Shown here in pieces: positions 23,718-32,520 of a stretch of DNA of 53,162 nt (positions within the stretch are counted from its first letter, which is position 1; each line of letters starts with the position of its first letter). Under the pieces are notes generated by a model. That model was not told where the DNA came from and did no database searches. It saw only the letters and a program-made list of their open reading frames with translations. Where the stretch lies: contig JAVBPE010000019.1 in the NCBI GenBank assembly GCA_031549865.1, positions 1 to 53,162 of the forward strand, in the 5' to 3' direction. The translations under genes were made by a program, and so were the position numbers. The stretch is from JAVBPE01 sp031549865. Lineage in GTDB: Bacteria; Bacillota_I; Bacilli_A; Acholeplasmatales; Anaeroplasmataceae.

Positions 23718-24191
23718 ATGAATGTCTTTGTACTTGATTCAAATATGCAAAAGTCTGCAGAATATACTTGTGATAAACATGTAGTAAGAATGATAACCGA
23801 ACATGTTGAACTTTTATGCTCTGCTTATTTTTTTACAAATGAAGAGAATTTATCACCTTATTATTTATCTAATCCTAATCATCCAATTGCAAAATGGTTA
23901 AGATATTCACTCAGTAACTGGATATGGTTAAGAGATTATACTTTAGTTTTATATGAGGAATATAAATATAGATATTTTAATAGAAGTCATAAAGCCGGAG
24001 AAGTAGCGAAAAATTTAATTATTCCCACTTTAGAGGATAAAGGTTTTACAAAAATGCCATGCTCAATGCCAAACGAATATAAAACTGAAAGTGTTGTAGA
24101 GTCGTATAGAAATTATTATATAGGCGCAAAACAACATTTAATTAAATATACTAAAAGAGATATTCCTTATTGGTATATCATAAAAAATTAA
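23718..24191 (+). CDS. Phage-type conserved protein (MNVFVLD...CDKHVVRM family)
   Basis: The 157-residue protein has AGGTGATTTT before the ATG. It has the pattern of a family common in phages and some bacteria: N-terminal FVLDSNMQKSA, CDKHVVRM, NHPIAKWLRYS with WLRDYTL, then MPNEYK and YRNYYIGAKQHLIKYTKRDI. The conserved Cys, His and Asp/Glu suggest an enzyme; I do not know the reaction. It is last in the seven-gene run, 16 bases after the ligase stop. It may be part of the pathway or an accidental passenger. The bases 24192-24272 hold no gene. Confidence 0.6.
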   Translation: MNVFVLDSNMQKSAEYTCDKHVVRMITEHVELLCSAYFFTNEENLSPYYLSNPNHPIAKWLRYSLSNWIWLRDYTLVLYEEYKYRYFNRSHKAGEVAKNLIIPTLEDKGFTKMPCSMPNEYKTESVVESYRNYYIGAKQHLIKYTKRDIPYWYIIKN

Positions 24192-24272
24192 TCTATATAA
24201 TTTATACAAAAATATCATTTAACTATAGGTTTTGTATAAAGCATTAAATTAGATGGATATTATATATTTTTC

Positions 24273-24300
24273 TTGACTTTTATTAATAAAATAATATAAT
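24273..24300 (+). promoter_or_regulatory. Promoter for yceD-rpmF
   Basis: TTGACT at 24273-24278, 16-base spacer, TATAAT at 24295-24300, 21 bases before the start codon. Confidence 0.75.
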
Positions 24301-24321
24301 AGAAATGCTGAGGTGATTTTT

Positions 24322-24789
24322 ATGCGTATTCCTTTAGCACAATTAAGGAAACAACCAATGCCTTATGTTGTTAATGAGGAAATGGATTTAACGGTCGAAC
24401 TTAATGGATTTGAAGATATTATAAGTAGTGATATTGCTTATGTTAAAACAACATTTAACGAAGTAGGACTAGATTCTTATAAAGTTTCATTTCAAATTAA
24501 GATTGATTTAACCTTACAATGTGCAGTTTCGCTTTTAGAAGTTCCGTATAGCATTGATACATTTGTGGAAGAAGTATTTTCAACTACTGAATTAACGGAA
24601 GAAACATATTTAATTGAGAATCAAGTATTAGATACTAAAGAAGCTGTTTTAGCTCATGTAATAGTACAAAAGCCAATGCGTGTAACGCTTGATGGTTATG
24701 ATTTTATAGATGATATTGATGATTTTGAAGATGAAGAAGTAGAAGATAAAATTAATCCAGCGTTTGCATCATTGAGAGATTTATTATAA
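24322..24789 (+). CDS. yceD: YceD/DUF177 family protein, 23S rRNA accumulation protein
   Basis: The start is set at 24322 (ATG, behind GAGGTGA); the in-frame GTG at 24313 is part of the ribosome-binding site. The 155-residue protein has the DUF177 pattern: MRIPLAQLRKQPMP start, CAVSLLEVPYSIDTFVEE in the middle, an acidic stretch DFIDDIDDFEDEE, and the C-terminal INPAFASLRDLL. In this member only one Cys of the usual CxxC-type pair is visible. The family is linked to 23S rRNA processing and nearly always precedes rpmF, as here. Confidence 0.9.
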   Translation: MRIPLAQLRKQPMPYVVNEEMDLTVELNGFEDIISSDIAYVKTTFNEVGLDSYKVSFQIKIDLTLQCAVSLLEVPYSIDTFVEEVFSTTELTEETYLIENQVLDTKEAVLAHVIVQKPMRVTLDGYDFIDDIDDFEDEEVEDKINPAFASLRDLL

Positions 24790-24808
24790 ACATTTGGAGG
24801 TGTTTTGC

Positions 24809-25000
24809 ATGGCCGTACCTTTTCGTAGAGTCTCTAAGATGAAGAAAAGAATGAGACGTTCTCATCAAGCATTAAGCGTTCCAGGAATGATAACTTGCCC
24901 AAATTGTGGAGAATTAACAATATCACATCATATGTGTGGTAACTGTGGTTTTTACAAAGGAAAACAAGTTAAAGTAATGGATAAGAAAGAACAAGAATAG
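24809..25000 (+). CDS. rpmF: 50S ribosomal protein L32
   Basis: The 63-residue protein starts MAVPFRRVSKMKKRMRRSH at an ATG preceded by GGAGG (24796-24800). CPNC and CGNC form the zinc site, so this is the zinc-binding (C+) form of L32. It lies 19 bases behind yceD and is co-transcribed with it, ending in a strong terminator. Confidence 0.97.
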   Translation: MAVPFRRVSKMKKRMRRSHQALSVPGMITCPNCGELTISHHMCGNCGFYKGKQVKVMDKKEQE

Positions 25001-25054
25001 TCTTATAGAAATAGATGCTTTGGGCATCTATTTTCTATTTATAAGACTTTTTTT
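24999..25054 (+). terminator. Terminator after rpmF
   Basis: AGTCTTATA pairs with TATAAGACT style arms and GATGC with GCATC around a short loop, followed by a T run. TATAAT just past it (about 25060) probably serves rsmH. Confidence 0.85.
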
Positions 25055-25086
25055 ATGATATAATATTAAATAAATGAGGTGAAGCA

Positions 25087-26013
25087 ATGTATATTCATAA
25101 AACAGTATTATTAGATGAAGCAGTAGATAATTTAAATATAAAGCCAGATGGTATCTATGTTGATGCGACAACTGGAGGAGGAGGTCATTCCTCTTTAATT
25201 TTATCAAAGTTAACAACTGGGCATTTATATTGCTTTGACCAAGATGATTATGCTTTTACAAGAACTAAAGAAAGATTAGATAAAATATCTAATAATTACA
25301 CTTTTGTTAAATCAAATTTTGTTAATTTAAAAAATGAATTAAATAAACTAGGAATTGATAAAATTGATGGGATTATCTATGACTTAGGAGTATCATCATT
25401 TCAATTTGATATCCCAGAGCGTGGTTTTTCTTATAATCATGATGCTATGCTTGATATGAGAATGGATCAGATGAGTCCAGTAAGTGCTAAAACAATAATA
25501 AATGAAGCTTCTTATGAAGAATTAGTTAAAATATTCTTTAGATATGGAGAAGATCCTTTTTCTAAACAAATTGCAAGAAATATAGAAAAACATCGAGCAA
25601 TTAAAGAAATAAATACAACTTTTGAATTAGTTGATGTTATAAAAGGAGCCCTTCCTCAAAAAGTTTTACATCAAAAAGGGCATCCTGCAAAGCAGATATT
25701 TCAGGCTTTAAGAATAGCTGTAAATGATGAATTAAGAGTATTTGAAAAATCTATTTTAGATGCTTTAGATATGCTTAATATAGATGGTTATGCTGTAGTT
25801 ATTACATTTCATTCATTAGAAGATAGAATATGTAAGACAATTTTCAAAGAAAAGACTACACTTGATATACCAATAGGACTACCGATTATAATAACCGAAA
25901 AGGCTGATTTTGAATTAGTATCAAAAAAACCTATTTTACCAAGTGAAGAAGAATTAAAAGAAAATAATCGTGCCCATAGCGCGAAGATGCGAGTTATTAA
26001 AAAGATAAAATGA
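25087..26013 (+). CDS. rsmH: 16S rRNA (cytosine(1402)-N(4))-methyltransferase
   Basis: The 308-residue protein, normal length, has the SAM-binding DATTGGGGHS (about 26-35) and the family blocks GIIYDLGVSSFQFD, ERGFSYNHDAMLDMRM, GHPAKQIFQALRIAVNDEL and ITFHSLEDR. It methylates C1402 in the ribosomal P site. GAGGTGAAGCA precedes the ATG. In most Bacillota it follows mraZ and precedes ftsL and a PBP gene. Here it follows rpmF and overlaps a MATE exporter by 4 bases, so the cell-division cluster has been broken up. Confidence 0.97.
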   Translation: MYIHKTVLLDEAVDNLNIKPDGIYVDATTGGGGHSSLILSKLTTGHLYCFDQDDYAFTRTKERLDKISNNYTFVKSNFVNLKNELNKLGIDKIDGIIYDLGVSSFQFDIPERGFSYNHDAMLDMRMDQMSPVSAKTIINEASYEELVKIFFRYGEDPFSKQIARNIEKHRAIKEINTTFELVDVIKGALPQKVLHQKGHPAKQIFQALRIAVNDELRVFEKSILDALDMLNIDGYAVVITFHSLEDRICKTIFKEKTTLDIPIGLPIIITEKADFELVSKKPILPSEEELKENNRAHSAKMRVIKKIK

Positions 26014-27374
26014 GAGAATTAGATTTAGGCAATGATAAGATTTTTAAAACGGTTTTAATTTTGGCCTTACCTGCAATGCTTGGTCAATTTATCAATGTTT
26101 TATATAGTATTGTTGATAGAATATATTTAAGTAATTTAAATGAAATAGGGGATTTAGTTTTAGGTGGAGTTGGGATTTGCAGTCCAATTATTACGTTACT
26201 TTCATCTTTTAGTTTTTTAATTGGTATTGGTGGTGCACCACTTTTATCAATGAGCTTAGGTGAAAAAAATAGTCAAAATGCCAAAAAAATATTAGCTAAT
26301 AGTTTTTTAGCACTACTAGTTATTTCCGTTATAGTAACTTTGATTGCTTTTATATTTAAAGATAAATTATTATATAGTTTTGGCGCGACAAATGAAAACT
26401 TTATTTATGCAAATGAATATTTTACAATTTATTTAATTGGTTCAATATTTGCGATAATGGGATTAGGACTAAATCAGTTTATTATTTGTCAAGGTTATTC
26501 TAAAATAGGAATGGCTACTATGATTATTGGGGCAGTAATAAATGTTATTTTAGATCCCATATTCATTTTTACATTAAATATGGGAGTAAGTGGTGCAGCA
26601 CTTGCAACAATTATTTCTCAAATTTTCTCATTTTTATTTGTAATATATTTCTTATCTAAGAAGAGTTTAGTAAAAATTAGTTTTGGAAATTATTCCTCTA
26701 AACTTATAAAAAAAATAATGAAACTTGGAGTTTCACCATTTTTGATTGCTGCAAGTGATGCAGTAGTAGTAATCATAATAAATTATTGCTTAAAAAAATA
26801 TGGTGGAGAGATGGCAAATACATATATTACGTCTTTTACGATTGCTTTTAGTTTCTTTAGTCTTATAACTATGCCATTACTTGGCATAAGTGGTGGGACA
26901 GGTAGTGTGCTTAGTTATAATTATGGTGCAAAAGATATTGAAAAAGTTAAAAAAGCTTTTAAATATATTGTGGCCTCGGCATTAGTTTTTACCACAATTT
27001 GTTTTGGTCTATCTTTTATCATTGAAGGGGTATTTATAGATTTATTTACTAAAAATCTTGAAATAAAAAATTTGAGTGCGAAAATAGTTAGAATATTTAT
27101 GATTGGAATAGTTCCTTTATCTTTTCAATATTGCTTTGTTGATGGCTTCACAAATTTAGGTGTATCTAAAGCAGCATTAGCTTTATCGTTAAATAGAAAA
27201 ATTATGATAATTTTATTAACATTTTTCTTACCTTTTGGTATGGGGATAATGGGATGTTTTTATGCTGAAATGATTGGAGATTTAATAGCTTCATTAGTTA
27301 CAACAATCGCTTTTTTATTTATAATTAATAAAGTTTTAAATAAAAGATTAAAATCTATTGAAAATATTATTTAA
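26010..27374 (+). CDS. MATE family efflux transporter
   Basis: The 454-residue protein has 12 membrane segments in two homologous halves: N half with LALPAMLGQFINVLYSIVDR and GGVGICSPI; C half with LGISGGTGSVLSYNYGA. It exports cationic drugs or metabolites using a Na+ or H+ gradient. The ATG overlaps the rsmH stop (ATGA), so it is translationally coupled, an unusual pairing. The substrate cannot be told. Confidence 0.9.
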   Translation: MRELDLGNDKIFKTVLILALPAMLGQFINVLYSIVDRIYLSNLNEIGDLVLGGVGICSPIITLLSSFSFLIGIGGAPLLSMSLGEKNSQNAKKILANSFLALLVISVIVTLIAFIFKDKLLYSFGATNENFIYANEYFTIYLIGSIFAIMGLGLNQFIICQGYSKIGMATMIIGAVINVILDPIFIFTLNMGVSGAALATIISQIFSFLFVIYFLSKKSLVKISFGNYSSKLIKKIMKLGVSPFLIAASDAVVVIIINYCLKKYGGEMANTYITSFTIAFSFFSLITMPLLGISGGTGSVLSYNYGAKDIEKVKKAFKYIVASALVFTTICFGLSFIIEGVFIDLFTKNLEIKNLSAKIVRIFMIGIVPLSFQYCFVDGFTNLGVSKAALALSLNRKIMIILLTFFLPFGMGIMGCFYAEMIGDLIASLVTTIAFLFIINKVLNKRLKSIENII

Positions 27375-27435
27375 ACTTTTTTGTTTATTTAATTTATGTT
27401 AAAATATAACTAAATTTATTATAAGGGAGAATATT

Positions 27436-28584
27436 ATGAAAAAATTATTAACTGTTAGAATTATAAGCATTATCATTCTTAGTTTATTAACTTTATTTTG
27501 CATAATAAATGGAATTATAGGAGATGAATTTACTTATTTAATTTTTGATTATGTTACATATATAGTTGCCGGTATTACTTTAATTCTTTTTATTTTAGAA
27601 TTTATATTTAATAAAACAGAAAAAAAAGGAATTGCTAAAGGTACATATCTATTAATTGTCCTAATTTCGACTGCTTTTTTGTTTAAAGAATTTAACAATG
27701 ATGAAGAATTTAGTTTTTCATTAATAATTATGATATTATTAATTCCTTATTTATTCATAACTTTATATGAGATTATAAAGCCAAAAATGAAGATTCAAAT
27801 AACTAAAAATGTGAACGAGGATAAGAAATTAGCACCTTTCATATATTCTAAAAGTCAACAAAACATTACAACAATATCTCTAATTGGTGGAGGATTAGTA
27901 ATGGTTGTATTAATTTATATTAATCCTTTTTACAATTATTTTATAAGTATAATAGTGTTTATTTTATTTTATTTTGTGTTTATTTTTTTGGCATCGCTTT
28001 TTGCTTCATCACAAAGTCTTAGTTTCTTAAAAAAATATCAACAAACGCTTGATATTGAAATTTTAAATAAAGGTTTAAACAAATTATATGAAGAACCATT
28101 ACATAGTATAACTAGAAATTATTTGAAATGCATGGAAGCTAATTATTTGTTGAATGTTAATAAAGATCAAGCATTAAAAATAATTTATTCGATTGAATTT
28201 GAACATACTGAGAACACGAATATGATATATGCTCAAGTATATATTGCGGTCTTAACAAACGCCTTCATAAGAGAACAAAAATATGAAGAAGCATTAGATT
28301 TTTTAAACAGTATAACTATATTCCCAAAAGAAGAACGACTAAAGAAAGTAATTGAAACATTAATGAATAATATTAAGTTTTTTAGCGAAAATTATATCGA
28401 GCATTATGATGCGACTTCAATGCTTTATAATACCAATAATCAATATATAAATGCTAATAATGCATTGTCTTTATATAGATATTATAAGATAAAAAATGAT
28501 AGTGAAAAAATGAAAGAATTAGAAGAATTTTTAGAGAGATATTTTGAAAAGTTACCGATGATAAAGGAGTATTTAAATGATTAA
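27436..28584 (+). CDS. Membrane protein with C-terminal helical-repeat domain
   Basis: The 382-residue protein has AAGGGAGAA before the ATG. Residues 1-120 hold four membrane segments, residues 145-195 two more, and residues 200-382 form a soluble helical part with TPR-like spacing (NYLKCMEANYLLN, QVYIAVLTNAFIREQKYEEALDFLN, ALSLYRYYKIKNDSEKMKELEEFLE). TPR-type repeats bind proteins. The family is not recognised. Its stop overlaps the peptidase gene start by 8 bases. Confidence 0.7.
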   Translation: MKKLLTVRIISIIILSLLTLFCIINGIIGDEFTYLIFDYVTYIVAGITLILFILEFIFNKTEKKGIAKGTYLLIVLISTAFLFKEFNNDEEFSFSLIIMILLIPYLFITLYEIIKPKMKIQITKNVNEDKKLAPFIYSKSQQNITTISLIGGGLVMVVLIYINPFYNYFISIIVFILFYFVFIFLASLFASSQSLSFLKKYQQTLDIEILNKGLNKLYEEPLHSITRNYLKCMEANYLLNVNKDQALKIIYSIEFEHTENTNMIYAQVYIAVLTNAFIREQKYEEALDFLNSITIFPKEERLKKVIETLMNNIKFFSENYIEHYDATSMLYNTNNQYINANNALSLYRYYKIKNDSEKMKELEEFLERYFEKLPMIKEYLND

Positions 28585-29653
28585 ATTACTTTATGATTTA
28601 TGCATGATTCCTTCTTTTACTAATCAAGAAATTAAAAAAGCAATTTTTATAAAAGAATATTTAACTAATTTAGGATGTAGTGGTGTATATATTGATGATG
28701 CGTGTAATGTCATCTATCCATATAAAGTAACAGATAGTAATACTATTTATATTGCACACATGGATACTGTTTTTAGAGAAATAACGGAAGAATACATTAT
28801 ATGTGATGATAAAATCAACTATCCTGGTGTAGGGGATAATACAGCAAATATAGTTTTATTAATTTACTTTATTAAAGAGTTAGTTAAGAAGAATTATGAA
28901 GCTGATAATGGTGTTATTTTTGTTTTTGATACATGTGAGGAAGGTTTAGGTAATTTAAAGGGTAGTAAATACATTTATGAGTGTTTTAAGGGAAGTATAA
29001 AAGAAGTAATAGCCCTAGATGGTAAATACGATAGCATTGTAAATGAAGCTGTTGGGTCACTACGTTATAAAGTAACTATAAAAACTGAAGGTGGACATTC
29101 ATATCGTGATTTTGGGGCATCCAATGCAATAGTAGAAATGTCACGCTTAATATCTAAATTATATGAAATAAAACCTTCATTAAACACGACATATAACGTT
29201 GGCGTGATTGAAGGTGGCACAAGCGTTAATAGTGTTGCCCAAGAATGCAGTGCTTTATTTGACTTTAGATCAACATCTAAAAAATCTTTGGAGAAAATAC
29301 GTGAACAATTTCATAATATATTATTTTCAATTCCTTATGAAGTTACAAAAGAATTAGTTGGAAATAGACCTGCAGGTGAAGAAGTTAATAAAGATGATAT
29401 GGATAATTTAATAAATAAAGCTATTGATTCAATTTTTAAATATACAAATAAAATTCCTAAACTTACAAGCGGTTCAACAGATTGCAATACTTTTTTAGCT
29501 AACAATATTCCTTCGATTTGTTTTGGAGGATATTTGGGAGCTAAGGCTCATACAAAAGAAGAATATATTTATTTAAGCAGTTTGGAGTTAGGATTTGATA
29601 TTATAAAAGATTTTATAATGTCTAATTCATTTTCCAAATATATGGAGGAGTAA
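28577..29653 (+). CDS. M20 family zinc metallopeptidase (peptidase T-like)
   Basis: The 358-residue protein has the usual M20 length and metal ligands: IAHMDTVF (His, Asp), GVGDNTA (bridging Asp), TCEEGLGN (Glu pair), ALDGK (Asp) and the C-terminal KAHTKEE (His). The central lid carries TEGGHSYRDFGASNAI. It hydrolyses small peptides or acylated amino acids in the cytosol. AAGGAG precedes the ATG. It overlaps the membrane gene before and is 1 base from the DUF815 ATPase after, so these three form an operon. Confidence 0.85.
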   Translation: MIKLLYDLCMIPSFTNQEIKKAIFIKEYLTNLGCSGVYIDDACNVIYPYKVTDSNTIYIAHMDTVFREITEEYIICDDKINYPGVGDNTANIVLLIYFIKELVKKNYEADNGVIFVFDTCEEGLGNLKGSKYIYECFKGSIKEVIALDGKYDSIVNEAVGSLRYKVTIKTEGGHSYRDFGASNAIVEMSRLISKLYEIKPSLNTTYNVGVIEGGTSVNSVAQECSALFDFRSTSKKSLEKIREQFHNILFSIPYEVTKELVGNRPAGEEVNKDDMDNLINKAIDSIFKYTNKIPKLTSGSTDCNTFLANNIPSICFGGYLGAKAHTKEEYIYLSSLELGFDIIKDFIMSNSFSKYMEE

Positions 29654-29654
29654 G

Positions 29655-30884
29655 ATGGAACAATTATTTTTATTTAATAATATAAAAGAAAAACAGGTTT
29701 TAAATGAAGTGCTTAAAGCATTAAAAAAAGAGCCTAACAATGCAATTGGTGAATTATTAAATTTTGGTTTAAGTAACGGGTTTGTTGGGAATTTATGGCA
29801 TAACTATATTGCATATATTTTAGCGTTTAATGAGAATTCATTTTCAATTAATGCTGAAAATAACGGATGCATTAATGGAGACATAGCGCTTATCATGCAT
29901 GATGTAAAAATATATATGGATTTAATGAAATTAGATATTTCTTTATTTACTAACGAATATGAAAAAAATATTTCTAACTTCACTTTAAAAAGAGAAAACT
30001 ATAAACATTATAATTTACATTTAGTTAACATTATTTCCAATTTTAAAGATGAATTAATTAAACAAAATAATGAATTGGATTTTTATTCTACAATTCTTAA
30101 TTTTTACAAAACTAATGGTGTTGGAGATTTAGGGTTTCATAAAGCATTTAGAATTTCTAATGAAGGGAATCTAATTCCAATAAAGGATGTTCTTGAGGTA
30201 TCGTTTGATGATTTAGTTGGATATGAATATCAAAAAGAACAAATTATTTACAACACAGATTCCTTTATCAATTATAAACCAGCTAACAATGTCTTATTAT
30301 ATGGTGATAGTGGAACAGGAAAATCAACATCAATAAAAGCAATTTTAAACAAATATTATGCAAATGGTTTAAGAATGATTGAAGTATACAAAAATCAAAT
30401 GTCTAATGTTGCAGCATTACTAGCGAGTTTAAGAGAAAGAAATTATTTTTTTATTATTTATATGGATGATTTATCTTTTGAAGAATCAGAAGTTGAATAT
30501 AAACATTTAAAATCAATAATAGAAGGTGGCTTAGAAGCTAAGCCTAAAAATGTACTTGTATATGCTACATCTAATAGAAGGCATTTAGTAAAAGAATCAG
30601 TTAAAGATAATGGAAGTATTAATGATGATTTACATCGCAATGAAACAAGCGCTGAAAAATTATCACTTGCTTCACGCTTTGGATTATCCATTTTATTTAT
30701 GTCACCAGATAATAAAGAATTCAAGAATATTATTAAAACCCTAGCAATACGCCACAATATAAAACTCCCTGAAAGTGAATTGATGAAAAAAGCTCAAGAA
30801 TGGGAAATGACAAAAGGCGCATTATCTGGGCGCTCTGCAGAACAATTTATAATGTATATAGCTGGTAATAATGCCAAAAAATAA
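29655..30884 (+). CDS. DUF815 family AAA ATPase
   Basis: The 409-residue protein has a helical N-terminal half, then DLVGYEYQKEQI, Walker A LYGDSGTGKSTS (about 215-226), Walker B-like FIIYMDDLSFE, and sensor-like VLVYATSNRRHLV; these are the DUF815 hallmarks. The C-terminal lid has GALSGRSAEQFIMYI. The cellular role of the family is not established. TGGAGGAG precedes the ATG. It is operonic with the M20 peptidase. Confidence 0.9.
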   Translation: MEQLFLFNNIKEKQVLNEVLKALKKEPNNAIGELLNFGLSNGFVGNLWHNYIAYILAFNENSFSINAENNGCINGDIALIMHDVKIYMDLMKLDISLFTNEYEKNISNFTLKRENYKHYNLHLVNIISNFKDELIKQNNELDFYSTILNFYKTNGVGDLGFHKAFRISNEGNLIPIKDVLEVSFDDLVGYEYQKEQIIYNTDSFINYKPANNVLLYGDSGTGKSTSIKAILNKYYANGLRMIEVYKNQMSNVAALLASLRERNYFFIIYMDDLSFEESEVEYKHLKSIIEGGLEAKPKNVLVYATSNRRHLVKESVKDNGSINDDLHRNETSAEKLSLASRFGLSILFMSPDNKEFKNIIKTLAIRHNIKLPESELMKKAQEWEMTKGALSGRSAEQFIMYIAGNNAKK

Positions 30885-30890
30885 CAAATT

Positions 30891-30918
30891 TTGTTTTTTA
30901 TAAAAATAATGTTATAAT
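30891..30918 (+). promoter_or_regulatory. Promoter for the mgtC-like gene
   Basis: TTGTTT at 30891-30896, 16-base spacer, TATAAT at 30913-30918. Confidence 0.65.
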
Positions 30919-30948
30919 ATAATAAATTATGGATGCGAGTTGATTAAT

Positions 30949-31680
30949 ATGATATTAGAGGTTGTTAAGAACATTGACCCAATTACTAAGCTATTAGGTG
31001 ATTGGTTATTTGAAATTAATATATTTTCAATCCTTATAAGATTATTTTTAGCAATTTTATTTGGTGGATTAATTGGTGGAGAAAGAGCGACAAAAAAACA
31101 AGCTGCAGGTCTTAGAACATACATTTTAGTTTGTGCAGGGGCTTGTATAGTTATGATTACAAACCAGTTTATATATGAATCATTTGATACTGGCGATGCA
31201 GCGCGCCTTGGAGCTCAAGTAATTAGTGGAATCGGGTTTTTAGGAGCAGGAGCAATTTTAGTTACTTCAAGAAATCAAATTAAAGGTTTAACTACTGCAG
31301 CAGGACTATGGGCATGTGCATGTATGGGATTAAGTATAGGAATCGGCTTTTATACACTTTCTCTATTTGGCTTTATTGTAATTTTAATTGTTTTAACATT
31401 ATTACCAAAATTAGAATCATTAGTTAATATGCGAGCAATTAGAATGGAAATACATATTGAACTTGACACGCGTCATAGTTTAAAATCGTTAGTTGAGTTT
31501 TTAAGAGAAAAAGGAATAACAATTATATCTTTAGAACACAATCAAGCTTATTCATCAAGTGGATTAAGTGTATATACAATATTTATTCTTTTACCAGATA
31601 AAAAATTTCATCATAAAGATTTCTTAATTGAACTTAAAGAACTAGATTTCGTTAATTATGTTGAAGAATTATTCAAATAA
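30949..31680 (+). CDS. MgtC/SapB family membrane protein
   Basis: About 243 residues. The N-terminal five membrane segments carry the family blocks RLFLAILFGGLIGGERATKK, AGLRTYILVC, RLGAQVISGIGFLGAGAIL and LTTAAGLWACACMG. A C-terminal ACT-like soluble domain follows (IEMHIELDTRHSLKSLVEFL type). MgtC proteins modulate ATP synthase and phosphate/Mg homeostasis. A TTG at 30940 is an alternative start, three codons upstream; GCGAG is the only nearby ribosome-binding-type sequence, so the start is not certain. Confidence 0.9.
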   Translation: MILEVVKNIDPITKLLGDWLFEINIFSILIRLFLAILFGGLIGGERATKKQAAGLRTYILVCAGACIVMITNQFIYESFDTGDAARLGAQVISGIGFLGAGAILVTSRNQIKGLTTAAGLWACACMGLSIGIGFYTLSLFGFIVILIVLTLLPKLESLVNMRAIRMEIHIELDTRHSLKSLVEFLREKGITIISLEHNQAYSSSGLSVYTIFILLPDKKFHHKDFLIELKELDFVNYVEELFK

Positions 31681-31688
31681 ATAAAATG

Positions 31689-31718
31689 CACATTCAAATT
31701 TTGAATGTGTTTTTTTTT
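31689..31718 (+). terminator. Terminator after the mgtC-like gene
   Basis: CACATTCAA pairs perfectly with TTGAATGTG over a 3-base loop and is followed by nine T. Confidence 0.9.
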
Positions 31719-31800
31719 CAATTTTATGCACATATTTCCAAAAATTATCCCATTTTTATAACATATTTAAAGTCTATAATGTATATACGAGGTGAGACAA

Positions 31801-32520
31801 ATGAATAACACTTTTAAGCGTGTTGAAAAAAAATATCTAATAACAAAAAAACAGCACGACTTATTATTAGAAAAAATAAGAGACAAAGTTAGGGATGATT
31901 ATTATTCAATAAACGGATCATATAAAGTTTATAATATATATTTTGATTCTAATACAAACAAAATTGTTCATTTATCAAACTTAAAACCCTACTTTAAAGA
32001 AAAAATAAGAATAAGAACGTACGATATAAGTACATCTAATATTTGTTGTTTTTTTGAAGTGAAAAGAAAAATTGGTAAAGAAATTAGTAAACGCCGCATT
32101 AATTGTGGAATAGAAAATATTATGAATTATGCAGTTAATAAAAGCACATTAACCTTATCATCATATAAAGATAATCAAATATATAAAGAGCTTGATAAGA
32201 CAATAGAATTTTATGATTCTCATCCTAAGGTTTATCTATCATATAGTAGAGAAGCTTATTATGATATAAATAGCGATGATTTAAGAATTACTTTTGATAA
32301 TGATATAATTTTTAGATATGACGATATCGATTTTAAAAACGGTGATTATGGTACATCTTTATTAAAAGATGATCAATATATTATGGAAATAAAATTTAAA
32401 TATGCAATCCCATTATGGTTAAGTAAGTATTTAAGTGAGCTTAAAATATATCCCCAAAGTTTTTCAAAATATGGGGAAATATATAAATTAAAATTAAAGG
32501 AGAATTATTATAATGTTTGA
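31801..32520 (+). CDS. VTC-domain polyphosphate polymerase
   Basis: The start at 31801 follows GAGGTGA; the GTG at 31792 lies within that site. The 239-residue protein is a stand-alone VTC catalytic domain with FKRVEKKYLI, KIRIRTYD, CFFEVKRK, YSREAYY, MEIKF and SFSKYGEIYK, the basic and acidic residues that line the tunnel where ATP is polymerised to polyphosphate. It overlaps by 8 bases the DUF4956 gene, its usual bacterial partner. The usual spore-coat CotH kinase companion is absent. Confidence 0.9.
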   Translation: MNNTFKRVEKKYLITKKQHDLLLEKIRDKVRDDYYSINGSYKVYNIYFDSNTNKIVHLSNLKPYFKEKIRIRTYDISTSNICCFFEVKRKIGKEISKRRINCGIENIMNYAVNKSTLTLSSYKDNQIYKELDKTIEFYDSHPKVYLSYSREAYYDINSDDLRITFDNDIIFRYDDIDFKNGDYGTSLLKDDQYIMEIKFKYAIPLWLSKYLSELKIYPQSFSKYGEIYKLKLKENYYNV

